Positions 24,556-33,142 of a stretch of 64,000 nucleotides of DNA are shown piece after piece. The notes beneath the pieces are model-generated. The model worked only from the letters and a program-made list of their open reading frames with translations. It did no database searches and was not told the origin of the DNA. This DNA comes from Meiothermus sp. CFH 77666 (GTDB lineage Bacteria > Deinococcota > Deinococci > Deinococcales > Thermaceae): contig NZ_JAGDFV010000011.1 of the NCBI RefSeq assembly GCF_017497985.1, positions 44,754 to 108,753 of the forward strand. Direction: 5' to 3'. The first letter of the stretch is position 1, and each line of letters opens with the position of its first letter. Made by a program: the position numbers and the translations under genes.

Positions 24556-25710
24556 CTACTGAGTGCTGGCGGCATGTACCTCTTCGTAGACCTGCCTGAA
24601 AGCGTCCAGCAACTCGGGGCTGGCCTCGCTCGAGCCGGCCTCCCGGCGGTACTGGGCATACGCCTCGACCCAGTCCAGGTTTTCCACCGCTACCGTGGCC
24701 GATACAGCTTCCTCCTGTTCGGGGGTGTGGAACTCGACCTCGAGCAAATCCGGTAGCTCTTTGAACATGCGTTCGCGCAGGGCTGGGTTGCCCTTGCCTT
24801 CAATCACCACCTTGCTGTAGCCCTGGAAGTCCCGAATTTCGTTCCAGCGCCGATCCAGCGAGTCCCGTCTGACCCGGAAGGTCTTGAGGGGTTTGCCCCA
24901 GCGCTGGTTTACCTCGTGCACCCTGGGGGGTTGCCCTGGCTCCACCTCCACAATGAGCGCCCCCCTGGGGTTGATCTCGCTCTCGCCAAAGTCGAGCTGG
25001 ATGAGCGACCCCGCATACCAGGCCACGGGAGACTCGCTCACCTGTTGCTGACGGTGCAAATGCCCCAGCGCCACATAGCTCAGGTTCAGGGGAAAATGCG
25101 AGGCCGGAAGGGCGTAGCTGTTGGTGGTATAGAAAGTGAACTCACCCCCGCCTAGCTTCGCGCCTTCTACGGTCAGATGGGCCATGAACAGGTTAATGTC
25201 GGCATCACAGCCTTGTGCCAGGTGGGCGATGACCTGGCGCATGCCTTCGGAGTAGATGCCCTTCCACTGGGAGGTGTCGCCACTCAACAGATGGTGTGCC
25301 TTGACCAAACGGCGCTCCGAGAGGAAGGGGAGCAGGGCTATTTTGGCCCCGTTGCTCCTGGCCACCCCTCCCTCCTCGACAAAGCGCAGGTTGCCAAACA
25401 CGGTAGCGCCGGTGAGCGAGAGCAGGGGTGAGAGGGCCTCGAGGCGTTCGCGGCTGTCGTGGTTGCCGGCAATTACCAGGGCCGGAACACTCTGCTCGCG
25501 CAACCCCATAAAAAACTCGAAGGCCGCCGCCTCGGCCTCGGTGGAGACGATGCTCCGGTCAAATAGATCGCCCGCTACCAGAACCAGGTCTATTCTTTCG
25601 GAGCGCACCAGGCGCAGCAATTCCTGCAAGGCTTGGCGAATCTCGGGGGTTCGCTCGCGCCCTTTGAGCACCTTGCCCAGGTGCCAGTCTGCTGTATGCA
25701 GAATACGCAT
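24556..25710 (-). CDS. sbcD: Nuclease SbcCD subunit D (Mre11-like)
   Basis: A 384-residue calcineurin-like phosphoesterase, the nuclease partner of SbcC. The metal-binding motifs are HTADWHLGK (residues 5-13), VAGDLFDRS and VIAGNHDSRERL, followed by GHLHRQQ. A C-terminal capping and SbcC-binding region follows. The start is the ATG at 25708-25710, because MRILHTADWHL is the family start and TACAAT (minus strand, 25717-25722) lies six bases upstream, giving a leaderless mRNA. It is the first gene of an sbcD-sbcC unit. Confidence 0.95.
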   Translation of the reverse strand: MRILHTADWHLGKVLKGRERTPEIRQALQELLRLVRSERIDLVLVAGDLFDRSIVSTEAEAAAFEFFMGLREQSVPALVIAGNHDSRERLEALSPLLSLTGATVFGNLRFVEEGGVARSNGAKIALLPFLSERRLVKAHHLLSGDTSQWKGIYSEGMRQVIAHLAQGCDADINLFMAHLTVEGAKLGGGEFTFYTTNSYALPASHFPLNLSYVALGHLHRQQQVSESPVAWYAGSLIQLDFGESEINPRGALIVEVEPGQPPRVHEVNQRWGKPLKTFRVRRDSLDRRWNEIRDFQGYSKVVIEGKGNPALRERMFKELPDLLEVEFHTPEQEEAVSATVAVENLDWVEAYAQYRREAGSSEASPELLDAFRQVYEEVHAASTQ

Positions 25711-25856
25711 GGGCTGATTGTACTTTTCCTGGCCCGTTTTGGGTATTTTTAGGCCGCAGACACGAGGGTCAAACCCTGCCAAGAAAGGCATCAAAATCGT
25801 TTTTGGATGTATGTTTGATTGCCTAGGCTATGGGCTGTCCACAATCCGCGTTCTAT

Positions 25857-26828
25857 TCAGGCCACCACCATCGGCTTCTCGAGCGGCTTTTCGGCCAGGG
25901 CTGCCTTGGTGCTCTCGATGGCCACCTCGATCATGTCGTCGGTGGGCTCGCGCACGGTGAGCATCTGGAACTTGAAGCCAATCCAGCGGAACAGCCGGGA
26001 GATGGGATCCTGGTGGGCCGCCGAGTAGCGCAACACCTCGAACGAGACTGCCGCCACCACCGGAATCATCAGCAAGCGCGGGATGATCCAGTACCAGGCC
26101 ACGGTGAGGGGAGGGAAGAAGCTATAGACGAAGACCCCCACCACCGCCGTAAAAGCGATAAAACTGGTGCCGCAACGGGGGTGGTAGGCCGGCTGGGCCC
26201 GCACGTTTTCCACGGTGAGCTCGAGGCCTTTCTCGTGGGCCGCAATGGCCTTGTGCTCGGCCCCGTGGTACATGAAGAACCGCTGCATGTCCTTCATGCG
26301 GCCAATAAAAACCAGATAGCCAATCAGGATGGCGGTCTCAAACAAACCCGCCACCACGTAGAACAAAAAGCGAAACCGCTCCTCGTCCACCAGCAAGCCT
26401 GCCAGCCGGGCGGGTAGCCAGACAAACAGCGCCAACCCAATCACCAGCGAAACCGCCAGGGTGCCGTACATGGCTGCCCCAGAGATTTTCTCCTCTTCTT
26501 CACCCGCCAGCTCACCGCTGCGCGAGAGCGATTTGTAGGAGATGCTCATGGCGTCCCACAGGGCTACCACGCCCCGAATCAGGGGCAGCCGGGCCCAGGG
26601 GTATTTTTTGGTCAGCGCAACCTCTTCGTGCCGCTCCACATGAATCTGGCCGCTGGGCAGCCGGACGGCCAGCGCCCAGGCATCGGCGGCTTTCATCATG
26701 ACCCCCTCGAGGGCCGCGCTACCTCCCAGGGTGGCCTGATTCAGAAAAAACCCCAGTTTGCGAAAAAGTTGTAAGGCTCTGACCATTACCTTCATCCGGT
26801 TCATCTTAGCCCATAGTGACGACCACAT
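25857..26828 (-). CDS. DUF1385 (YqhQ-like) membrane protein
   Basis: A ~323-residue integral membrane protein of the DUF1385 family. The signature FFMYHGAEHKAIAAHE lies in the middle and HPRCGTSF follows it, and there are five to six hydrophobic segments. The histidines and cysteine suggest a metal site, but the function is unknown. The upstream start at 26828 is used here. ATGs at 26804, 26795 and 26786 are also in frame, and no ribosome site decides between them. It is upstream of sbcD on the same strand, with ~146 bases between. Confidence 0.85.
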   Translation of the reverse strand: MWSSLWAKMNRMKVMVRALQLFRKLGFFLNQATLGGSAALEGVMMKAADAWALAVRLPSGQIHVERHEEVALTKKYPWARLPLIRGVVALWDAMSISYKSLSRSGELAGEEEEKISGAAMYGTLAVSLVIGLALFVWLPARLAGLLVDEERFRFLFYVVAGLFETAILIGYLVFIGRMKDMQRFFMYHGAEHKAIAAHEKGLELTVENVRAQPAYHPRCGTSFIAFTAVVGVFVYSFFPPLTVAWYWIIPRLLMIPVVAAVSFEVLRYSAAHQDPISRLFRWIGFKFQMLTVREPTDDMIEVAIESTKAALAEKPLEKPMVVA

Positions 26829-26973
26829 GACAGAGCAGCATGAGAAGGGATGTCAAACCGGCAGACGTCGGTCAAACGCTGTCCAGAACAGTACAGCCGA
26901 TTTTTTTGGTTAACTGACCCAATGTTGACCCGCCGGTCAGGTTGCTTCGGTGATATGCTATAGTTCCCACATT

Positions 26974-28458
26974 ATGGAGCTTACACTCAAGTCTGCACGG
27001 CGCTTCGTAGACGAGATTCCTGTACCCCTGGCGGTGGCGGGGGTATGGGGTGGAGAACTGAGCGAGGAAGGGCAAAAGCTGGACGCCAAATATCGCAAAG
27101 TCCTGAGTAAGATCATGGACGAGCTTCATTTCAAAGGGGAGTTCGGTGAAACCTTACTGGTACCCCTAAGTACCAGGCACACCGACGAGAAGGGCCCCGA
27201 CTTCGTCCTGCTGTTTGGCCTGGGCAAAAAACGCGGGGTGAGCCTGGAAACCGTGCGAAAGGCAGGGGCCAAACTGGTGCAGGAGATTACCCGGCTCGGT
27301 TTCAAAGAAGCCGTTACCGAAACTTTCCTCTCGGACAAGTTTGGCAAGCAGGAAGCCAGCTATGCCCTGGCCGAAGGGGCTTTGCTGGGGGGCTACACCT
27401 GGAACAAATACAAGACCAGCAGCCCCTCCGGCAAGCGGGGCGAAAAACTGCGTTTATGGCTGGCCCGTTCTTCGGGGCCTGCTGTAGACCGGGCCGAGAT
27501 TGTGGCCGAGGCGGTCAACTATGCCCGCGACCTGGTCAATGAGCCGCCCAACATCCTGACCCCGGTAGAGCTGGCCAAGCGGGCTGCCGAAATGGCCCAG
27601 GAGCTGGGGCTTGCGGTAGAGATTTGGGACGAAAGCCAGATCCGGCAGGCCGGAATGGGCGCCTTTTACGGAGTAGCCCAGGGCTCGGCCAACCCACCGC
27701 GTTTTATTCAGTTAACCTACAAACCCCAGGCCCCTTCGGGGCGTGTGATTGCCCTAGTGGGCAAGGGGCTGACCTTCGATACCGGTGGCTACTCCCTCAA
27801 GCCCTCCGAGAGCCAGATCACCATGAAGTGCGATATGGCCGGGGCCGCTGCAGTGCTGGGAGCCATGCGGGCCATTGCCAGGCTCCAACCGCCGATAGAA
27901 GTCAGGGCCTACGTGGCCGCTGCTGAGAACATGATTTCGGGTACGGCCTACCGGGTCTCGGATGTGCTCACCAGCCTCTCGGGTAAGACCATCGAAGTTC
28001 TCAACACCGACGCCGAAGGCCGGCTGACCCTAGCCGATGCCATTACCTATGCCGACCGGCAGGGTGCTGAGGCTATTGTCGAACTATCCACCCTGACCGG
28101 TGCATGCGTGGTTGCGTTAGGCGAAAAGATAGCGGGTCTCTTTGCCAACGATGCACGCTGGGGCCGCGAGGTACAGGAGGCCGCGGAGCGAGCGGGCGAA
28201 AAGGTCTGGCCGCTGCCCATGGAAGAGGAGTACCTCGAGGCCCTCAAGTCCAATACCGCCGACCTGAAAAACACCCACGGCAAGAGCCGCTACGCCGGGG
28301 CCATCAACGCTGCATTGTTCCTGGGCGAGTTTACCGAAAAGCCCCTGGTGCACCTGGATATTGCTGGCCCAGCCTATACCGAAAAAAGCCATGCCCTGGG
28401 CCCGGCGGGAGGGACGGGTTTCGGGGTTCGCACGCTGGTTGAGTTGCTGAGCGTGTAG
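26974..28458 (+). CDS. pepA: Leucyl (cytosol) aminopeptidase
   Basis: A 494-residue M17 family metallo-aminopeptidase that removes N-terminal residues from peptides in the cytosol. Metal and catalytic motifs are VGKGLTFDTGGYSLKPS, the following MKCDMAGAAAV, and the family signature NTDAEGRLTLADA. It has an N-terminal non-catalytic domain. The start at 26974 (MELTLKSARR) is chosen because TATAGT at 26959-26964 is a -10 box nine bases upstream, which would place earlier in-frame starts outside the transcript. It is a single gene, divergent from the DUF1385 protein. Confidence 0.95.
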   Translation: MELTLKSARRFVDEIPVPLAVAGVWGGELSEEGQKLDAKYRKVLSKIMDELHFKGEFGETLLVPLSTRHTDEKGPDFVLLFGLGKKRGVSLETVRKAGAKLVQEITRLGFKEAVTETFLSDKFGKQEASYALAEGALLGGYTWNKYKTSSPSGKRGEKLRLWLARSSGPAVDRAEIVAEAVNYARDLVNEPPNILTPVELAKRAAEMAQELGLAVEIWDESQIRQAGMGAFYGVAQGSANPPRFIQLTYKPQAPSGRVIALVGKGLTFDTGGYSLKPSESQITMKCDMAGAAAVLGAMRAIARLQPPIEVRAYVAAAENMISGTAYRVSDVLTSLSGKTIEVLNTDAEGRLTLADAITYADRQGAEAIVELSTLTGACVVALGEKIAGLFANDARWGREVQEAAERAGEKVWPLPMEEEYLEALKSNTADLKNTHGKSRYAGAINAALFLGEFTEKPLVHLDIAGPAYTEKSHALGPAGGTGFGVRTLVELLSV

Positions 28459-28979
28459 CGCCCTACTGCTTTCACCAACCCGAGCCTGGACGACCTATCC
28501 AGAGACGAACGGCTGTGTATCCAGGAATATTTTGCGCCACGAGCCGTTTGCAAGCCCTACGCGGAGTGCGCTGGCGCGAAGCTCCAGGTCTCAAGGCTCG
28601 ACTAGGGTGTTAATACACAGTCGTATAAATACCCGTACAAAGTGTCCATTGCGGCACGAACTATGCAGTACGCTCTTGCAAAAGCCGTAGCAGAAACCTT
28701 TTCGTTCCACCCCTACCGTGCAGGGGAGGTTAGGTGAGGATGCTGAGCAGCGACTTTGCGTAACCTGGCGGTTGGGGGCCTTACCCAATACCCTCCCCCA
28801 CCCTCCCTACGTGGTAGGGAGGGGGCTCTATGTCAATCCCTCCTGGAAACCCGGAGGTGTACGGACATCTCTACGACGATGTATTAGCTGCTAGCCCGAT
28901 ATTTTTGTACTTGACCCGATGTGGCTTGATAGGAAAATAGGCTTCAAAACAAACTACGGCGCCGGGTTCATCCTGCACA
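28459..28979. other. 521-base spacer with hairpins, no gene recognised
   Basis: Between pepA and the Fur-type gene. It holds a strong hairpin, CCCTCCCTAC (28801-28810) and GTAGGGAGGG (28814-28823), preceded by C-rich repeats, and a weaker CCTCC/GGAGG hairpin near 28841-28855. No open frame with a credible start, codon bias or family match was seen on either strand. It could hold a small RNA or the remnant of a lost gene. Confidence 0.5.
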
Positions 28980-29420
28980 CTACTGGCATTCCGGGCAGAC
29001 CCCGCGCAGCTCGAGGCGGGCTTCTTCCACAAACCATCCGTTTGTGGCTTCGACCGCTCTCTTGATGGGCTCGGGGTCAAATTCGGGTAAATCCCTGACC
29101 AGAACATCTTCTATTTTGCCGCATTGGAGGCAGAAAAGATGGTGATGTCGTTCGTTGAAGCCATCGTAGCGGGTATTGCCCTTCTGATCCTTGAACTCCC
29201 ACAACAGTCCCGAGTCGCGCAGTACCTGAAGGTTCAGGTAAACCGTGGAGAGCCCGATGTTGTAGCCTTTCTTTTTCAGACCCTGGTACAGCTCTTCGGG
29301 CGTAGGGTGGGTGCTTTTGCGGTCGAGGTGGGCCAGGATTCGCTCCCTCGGCAAAGTGTGGCGCAACCCTACCGCTTTTAGCCTTGACCTGTAGCTTTCC
29401 CGCTCTCTGGTCTTTGCCAT
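28980..29420 (-). CDS. Fur/PerR-family transcription regulator
   Basis: A 146-residue metalloregulator. An N-terminal winged helix (RLKAVGLRHTLPRERILAHL, then PTPEELYQGLKK) is followed by the dimerisation domain with HHHLFCLQCGK and a final CPEC, giving two Cys pairs for structural zinc. The family senses iron, zinc, manganese or peroxide. Which one applies here is not decidable, but the HHHLFCLQCGKIEDV stretch is of Fur/PerR style. The start at 29420 follows an AGGGGG site. The promoter contains TATAGT and an overlapping inverted repeat that may be its own operator. No transport or catalase genes are adjacent. Confidence 0.92.
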   Translation of the reverse strand: MAKTRERESYRSRLKAVGLRHTLPRERILAHLDRKSTHPTPEELYQGLKKKGYNIGLSTVYLNLQVLRDSGLLWEFKDQKGNTRYDGFNERHHHLFCLQCGKIEDVLVRDLPEFDPEPIKRAVEATNGWFVEEARLELRGVCPECQ

Positions 29421-29754
29421 TGTTGACCCCCTGTACAACTTTTAATACTATAAAACATTTTCAAAAAAATCACCGAAGCGATATTCATCGGGTGCGTCCC
29501 AAAATCAACCAATGAACCAGACGGTCAATCCCCCTTGGGGTGCTGCACAAAGCTCTATCCAAGCCCCCGTAGGGGTACTCGGTCTGCGCCGGAAGGTCAG
29601 TGCCGCTATGGTGATCGGCATCCAGAGGGGTTTCACGGCGAGTTGGGGTTGTTGAGGCTGGTTGAAACAGGGACACACCCATATTCATCGATTCATCGTG
29701 TAAAAGCCTGTCAAACCAGTACGCAAGAGTGAAAGTTGATATACTCTTTGTATT
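29421..29754. other. 334-base divergent spacer
   Basis: Holds the Fur-gene promoter at its left end and the -10 box of the FtsB/DivIC-like gene (TATACT, 29740-29745) at its right end. In between, no tRNA, SRP RNA, RNase P RNA or coding frame could be recognised. A CGCCGGAAGG word at ~29589 resembles part of the SRP RNA loop, but the rest of the fold is absent. Confidence 0.5.
29440..29455 (-). promoter_or_regulatory. Fur-gene promoter with overlapping inverted repeat
   Basis: On the plus strand TTTTA-N6-TAAAA (29440-29455) is an AT-rich inverted repeat covering the minus-strand -10 box TATAGT (29447-29452) of the Fur-type gene. Fur/PerR boxes are AT-rich inverted repeats in the same kind of position, so autoregulation is likely. 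Confidence 0.5.
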
Positions 29755-30057
29755 GTGGACAGGCCAATTTACCGCTTCTTACATTTGGTTTTTGCCATTG
29801 GGACGCTGCATTTGTTGGTTTTGTTTACCCTCGAGTTCCAGCGTCACTTCCAGCTCCGGCAGGACATTTCAAATGCGCGGGTACGTTTGGAGGCGCTCGA
29901 GCAGCGCAATCAAAAACTCACTGACGAGCTTCAGTTGGCTGCCGATACCCGCTACCGTGAAGGTTTGGCTCGCCAGATGGGCTATGTACACAAAGATGAG
30001 CTGCTCTACCTATACACGCGACCCAAAGTAGGCTCAAACCCTACCCCGTCAAACTGA
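29755..30057 (+). CDS. FtsB/DivIC-like septum protein
   Basis: A 100-residue bitopic membrane protein: a short cytoplasmic N-terminus, one transmembrane helix (residues ~8-25), a leucine-rich coiled coil (LRQDISNARVRLEALEQRNQKL) and a compact GYVHKDELLYLY end typical of the septum formation initiator family. Such proteins bridge FtsQ and FtsL in the divisome. The start is GTG at 29755, with TATACT nine bases upstream, so the message is leaderless or nearly so. It stands alone rather than beside enolase or the dcw cluster. Confidence 0.75.
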   Translation: MDRPIYRFLHLVFAIGTLHLLVLFTLEFQRHFQLRQDISNARVRLEALEQRNQKLTDELQLAADTRYREGLARQMGYVHKDELLYLYTRPKVGSNPTPSN

Positions 30058-30211
30058 AAAGATTTATTGGTGCACCTGGTCAGCAGCCTGGCAGTGCAGC
30101 CCCTGTGTTCAGTATTTTCGAGTGCAATAAAACGTTTTGACAGTCAAAGCCGTGTACTTTTTCATGGCGAATTTCAATTTAGGCCCATTTCAGCATAGTA
30201 TGTAAGCGCAT

Positions 30212-30502
30212 ATGCTTGAACGGCTGACGGAACAGTTTCTCGAGGACGAGGCGCTCACCGATGGGCTCTCCGATGAAGACGCCAGCGAGTTGCTGGGCTG
30301 GTTGATTGGAATTGCGGAAGACCTCGAGGCTGAATCCAGCGTGACGTCTGAGCAGTATGTGGGTCAGCTCAAGCGGCTGGGGCGCGAACTGGCTCGGATG
30401 GCCCGCCGCTATGGTGTTCCCATCGAAGAGCTGATTGATCTGATCGAGCTGGCCTGGGAAGAGCCAGGTCAGGAACAATCCCCTCAACCCATGCAAGCCT
30501 GA
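30212..30502 (+). CDS. Small acidic helical protein, unknown
   Basis: A 96-residue protein, strongly acidic and helical, with an N-terminal region full of Glu and Asp and a central RLGRELARMARRYGVPIEELIDLIELAW segment. I do not recognise a family. Codon use and base composition match neighbouring genes. TAGTAT at 30196-30201, ten bases before the ATG, is a possible -10 box, with TTCAAT at 30173-30178 as a weak -35 box. No partner gene is evident. Confidence 0.6.
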   Translation: MLERLTEQFLEDEALTDGLSDEDASELLGWLIGIAEDLEAESSVTSEQYVGQLKRLGRELARMARRYGVPIEELIDLIELAWEEPGQEQSPQPMQA

Positions 30503-30521
30503 CCGAGGCTGTTATCAAAAT

Positions 30522-30537
30522 ATTAAGGTTCCTTAAT
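30522..30537. promoter_or_regulatory. 16-bp perfect palindrome
   Basis: ATTAAGG-TT-CCTTAAT (30522-30537) is a perfect inverted repeat in the spacer after the small acidic protein, 17 bases upstream of the direct repeats at 30554. It is a candidate protein-binding site. Confidence 0.5.
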
Positions 30538-30553
30538 GTTGGTTGGTGCAAAT

Positions 30554-30584
30554 GTAACGCGCCAGTAACGACGTAGGGTTTACT
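30554..30584 (+). promoter_or_regulatory. Activator-type promoter: two GTAACG repeats 11 bp apart plus a -10 box
   Basis: GTAACG at 30554-30559 and again at 30565-30570 gives an 11-bp direct repeat, the spacing bound by OmpR/PhoB-type response regulators. TTTACT at 30579-30584 is a -10 box and replaces the need for a -35 hexamer. Transcription would begin at or just before the ATG at 30593. Confidence 0.45.
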
Positions 30585-30592
30585 CTACGTGC

Positions 30593-30778
30593 ATGAGCAG
30601 AGAGCATGCATTGATAGCTGAATTTAGTCACACCCGGCCCTTCCGGGTTCGGCCCCACCCGATGAGCAGTATTCGGATGTCGGTTCGCAACTGGCTGCTA
30701 CCCTCCCCGATTGAATTTAGCGGCTGTGTCGCCATGCGCAACCAGGCCGGGCGCTTACGCTCCAGACATCTTGCCTGA
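30593..30778 (+). CDS. Possible small leaderless gene, 61 residues, or small RNA
   Basis: A 61-codon frame, rich in Arg, Ser and His (MSREHALIAEFSHTRPF...), whose ATG lies eight bases after the -10 box of a putative regulated promoter. A strong terminator follows 18 bases after the stop, at 30796-30832. The unit is therefore a complete transcription unit of ~240 bases. Codon use is not convincingly that of a protein gene, and the word TGAATTTAG occurs twice in it, so it may instead be a regulatory RNA. No family match is known to me. Confidence 0.35.
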   Translation: MSREHALIAEFSHTRPFRVRPHPMSSIRMSVRNWLLPSPIEFSGCVAMRNQAGRLRSRHLA

Positions 30779-30795
30779 CAACATTTTCACGCCGG

Positions 30796-30832
30796 TAACT
30801 GCCCCGTGCCTCCCGGTGGCAGTTATTTTTTT
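30796..30832 (+). terminator. Strong terminator ending the 30593 unit
   Basis: TAACTGCC (30796-30803) pairs with GGCAGTTA (30818-30825). The inner CCG/CGG can extend the stem, and seven T residues follow at 30826-30832. It faces the plus strand, where the only nearby transcript is the small unit at 30593. Confidence 0.85.
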
Positions 30833-30857
30833 GCGTACCTGCTGAATATGCCTTTGC

Positions 30858-32027
30858 CTACTGATTTTGCCCATTGGGGCTGGCAAAATCGGCGCCAATA
30901 CGCACAGTTAGGTCGGCATATAGAACGGCTTCCCCCGAAACCCTCGAGGGCATCCCAATGGCCTCCCCCAGCACCTGGGCCAGCTCCAGAGCGCCATTGG
31001 AGATCACCTCGCTGCGCGGGGGGGTACTCTCCACCTCACGCAACAGCACCCGCAATCCCAGTTCTCGTAGCTTGCGGCGCATCTCGATGGCAGCCGCCTC
31101 CTGAGGGGCCGCGTAGAGTACCACGGCCTGCTGTCCCCGTAAGTCCTCGAGGGTGGCCTGGGTGGCCGCAGGCGTATCGCCAAAGTAGCGCTGCACCAGC
31201 TTGCCCAGTTCAGCCCGGTTGACCTCCCAGCCCTGGCCGAACTGACCGGGGGTTAGCAAGGAAACCAGTTGGGGCTGCTGGGCCGCGAAGCCCATCAGGC
31301 TGGCAATCTGTTCACGGCTCAGGTCGGTGCGGATGTTCTGCTCCACACTGGCAATGGCCTGGGGAATACGCAATAAGCCAGCCGGTGTCAGCAACTGTTG
31401 CTTGAGGGCGTTGAAGAAAGCCTGTTGCCGCTGTATGCGCCCAATATCGCCCAGGGCATCGTGGCGAAAACGCAGATAACCCTCGGCCTGCATGCCGTTC
31501 AGGTGCTGGCAGCCTGGTTCCAGGTTGATGTCCAGCTTGGCGGCGGTATCCCGGTACTGCATGGGCTTTTCCACACAAACCGTGATGCCGCCCAGCGCAT
31601 CCACGCCGTTGCGGATAGCCTCTACGCTCACGGCTACATAGCCGTCAATCTGAACACCCGTGAGGTCGGTGACGACCTGCTTGGCCAGCTCGGGGCCGCC
31701 GAATTTGTTGGCGTGGTTGATGATGTACCAGCCGTAGCCGGGAATACGCACATATACATCTCTGGGAATGGAGAGCACCGAGACGCGTTTAGCACCGGGG
31801 TCGAAGCGCACCAGCAGATTGACGTCGGAAAGGCCGCGAAAGTCTTCCGGGGCCCGTTGGTGATAGTACTTGTATTCCGGCGCCACTCCCAGCACCAAGA
31901 CCGTGAGAGGCTGCTCCAGTTTGCGCGGTAATGCGCCAAAGCGTAAGAGTGGTTGCAGCAAAGGATAGGCCCACCAGGCTGCTCCAATCAACAAAATCAA
32001 GACCAACAAGGGAACGACGCGCCGCAT
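30858..32027 (-). CDS. LytR-CpsA-Psr (LCP) family cell-wall protein
   Basis: A 389-residue protein with an N-terminal membrane anchor (VVPLLVLILLIGAAWWAYPLL) and an extracytoplasmic LCP domain. That domain contains SDVNLLVRFDP, VSVLSIPRDVYV, INHANKFGG and the basic RFRHDALGDIGRIQRQQAF helix. LCP enzymes transfer undecaprenyl-linked glycopolymers to peptidoglycan or S-layer polymers. The C-terminal third resembles the LytR_C domain. TAGACT (minus strand, 32037-32042) lies nine bases before the ATG, with an AAGGAT between, so it may be leaderless or use a weak ribosome site. Confidence 0.92.
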   Translation of the reverse strand: MRRVVPLLVLILLIGAAWWAYPLLQPLLRFGALPRKLEQPLTVLVLGVAPEYKYYHQRAPEDFRGLSDVNLLVRFDPGAKRVSVLSIPRDVYVRIPGYGWYIINHANKFGGPELAKQVVTDLTGVQIDGYVAVSVEAIRNGVDALGGITVCVEKPMQYRDTAAKLDINLEPGCQHLNGMQAEGYLRFRHDALGDIGRIQRQQAFFNALKQQLLTPAGLLRIPQAIASVEQNIRTDLSREQIASLMGFAAQQPQLVSLLTPGQFGQGWEVNRAELGKLVQRYFGDTPAATQATLEDLRGQQAVVLYAAPQEAAAIEMRRKLRELGLRVLLREVESTPPRSEVISNGALELAQVLGEAIGMPSRVSGEAVLYADLTVRIGADFASPNGQNQ

Positions 32028-32073
32028 ATCCTTGCCAGTCTAGCCTACCGAGGGTGAGAAAAGCTCGACTGCT

Positions 32074-32964
32074 TTAGTCCAGGGTGAAGCGGGGTTCTGA
32101 CTCATGCAGACGTACCCGGCGGATGATGCGCTGGTCGTGCTCGGTATCGTGGGTGCTGGCAATCACCGTCACGTAGTCGCGGATGGGGCTGCGCAGTACC
32201 TTTTTGGTCAAAACCTCTTCGACCTGGAAAATGCCCGCAGAGTTGTTCATGACCACCCGGATTTCTACCGGAACCTGCTCGCCCTTCATGATCTGCACCT
32301 CGTCCACCGCCAGAGCGCTGATGGAATGAATGTCCACCGAACCCAGGGCGAAAGCCTTGCGGCCCCGCCCTTTGGTGATGTCGGTGCCGTCGGCCACCGC
32401 GGTAATGCCTGCCTCGATGGTGAGGGGTTCGGGCTCGAGGTCGTGGCAGTAGATGGAATGGAGCATGAAAGCCCTGAGCTCAATGCGCTGCTCGGGGTCG
32501 CGGTAGAGCTTTTCTAAAATTCTGTCCAGGATGGGAATGGCCAGCGTTACACTGAAGGACTCGTGGCGGGTGCGGTGTACCTGGTTGCCAATGTCGTGCA
32601 GCATGGTGGAGAGCAGCACGGTCAGGAAGGTGTCGTCGAGGTCACCGACCCCGCTTTCCATCACATCGGGTTTGACCCCGTGGTCGGTGAGGAGTTGCAG
32701 GATGGTGACACTGGCAGCCCCCGTCAAAAGCGCGTGCACCCGTCCGTGGTCGTTGTAACCCAGCTTGCGCACGGTGATGTAGTTGGCCATGTCCCAGTGG
32801 CCCCGGGCCTCGGCATCGGAGGTGAGCATCTCGTAGGCCGCAAGCGCCTTGGGATACCGCTGCAAACCCTCCCGTATGGCCAGGTCGGCCTCGACGTATA
32901 GCTTGGCCTTGGGCTGGGTGACCTGAACGGTGCGCTCGTTCATGACCGTGCTGCCATCGCTCAT
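32074..32964 (-). CDS. HD-domain phosphohydrolase
   Basis: A 296-residue protein with an HD metal-dependent phosphohydrolase core: HGRVHALLTG supplies the first histidine, MLHDIGNQVHR the HD pair, and later His/Asp residues (HSIYCHDLEPE) complete the site. The substrate, such as a nucleotide or cyclic nucleotide, is unknown. The start at 32964 (MSDGSTVMNERTV) is chosen because TACCAT on the minus strand (32971-32976) is a -10 box six bases upstream. Longer in-frame versions would run through a low-complexity heptamer region that is unlikely to be coding. Confidence 0.86.
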   Translation of the reverse strand: MSDGSTVMNERTVQVTQPKAKLYVEADLAIREGLQRYPKALAAYEMLTSDAEARGHWDMANYITVRKLGYNDHGRVHALLTGAASVTILQLLTDHGVKPDVMESGVGDLDDTFLTVLLSTMLHDIGNQVHRTRHESFSVTLAIPILDRILEKLYRDPEQRIELRAFMLHSIYCHDLEPEPLTIEAGITAVADGTDITKGRGRKAFALGSVDIHSISALAVDEVQIMKGEQVPVEIRVVMNNSAGIFQVEEVLTKKVLRSPIRDYVTVIASTHDTEHDQRIIRRVRLHESEPRFTLD

Positions 32965-33020
32965 ACCCTGATGGTAGGGGCTAGAAAGGTGAGGGGCCGT
33001 GATAAAAGACACATGGGGCA

Positions 33021-33093
33021 GGGTCAAGGGTCGAGGGCCAGGCGCCTGGGGCCAAAAGTGGATGAGGGTCAAGGGTCAAGAGTCGAGGGCGGC
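33021..33093. repeat. Two degenerate heptamer arrays (GGGTCAA family)
   Basis: 33021-33062 has six units in register (GGGTCAA, GGGTCGA, GGGCCAG and further variants). 33066-33093 has four (GGGTCAA twice, GAGTCGA, GGGCGGC). The two arrays are offset by a few bases. They lie between the HD protein and the enoyl-CoA hydratase. Confidence 0.7.
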
Positions 33094-33142
33094 AAATAAC
33101 ACACTGGTTTGTATCAATCTGCAACCCAGCCGGATTGCCGCA

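Noticed and set aside
28591..28788. Minus-strand 65-codon frame between pepA and the Fur-type gene
   Set aside because: No promoter or ribosome site at the right place, no family similarity, and composition unlike the surrounding genes.
29560..29620. Possible SRP (4.5S) RNA because of a CGCCGGAAGG word
   Set aside because: The flanking GGTCAG...AGCAGCC bases of the SRP domain IV loop are absent and no long hairpin encloses it.
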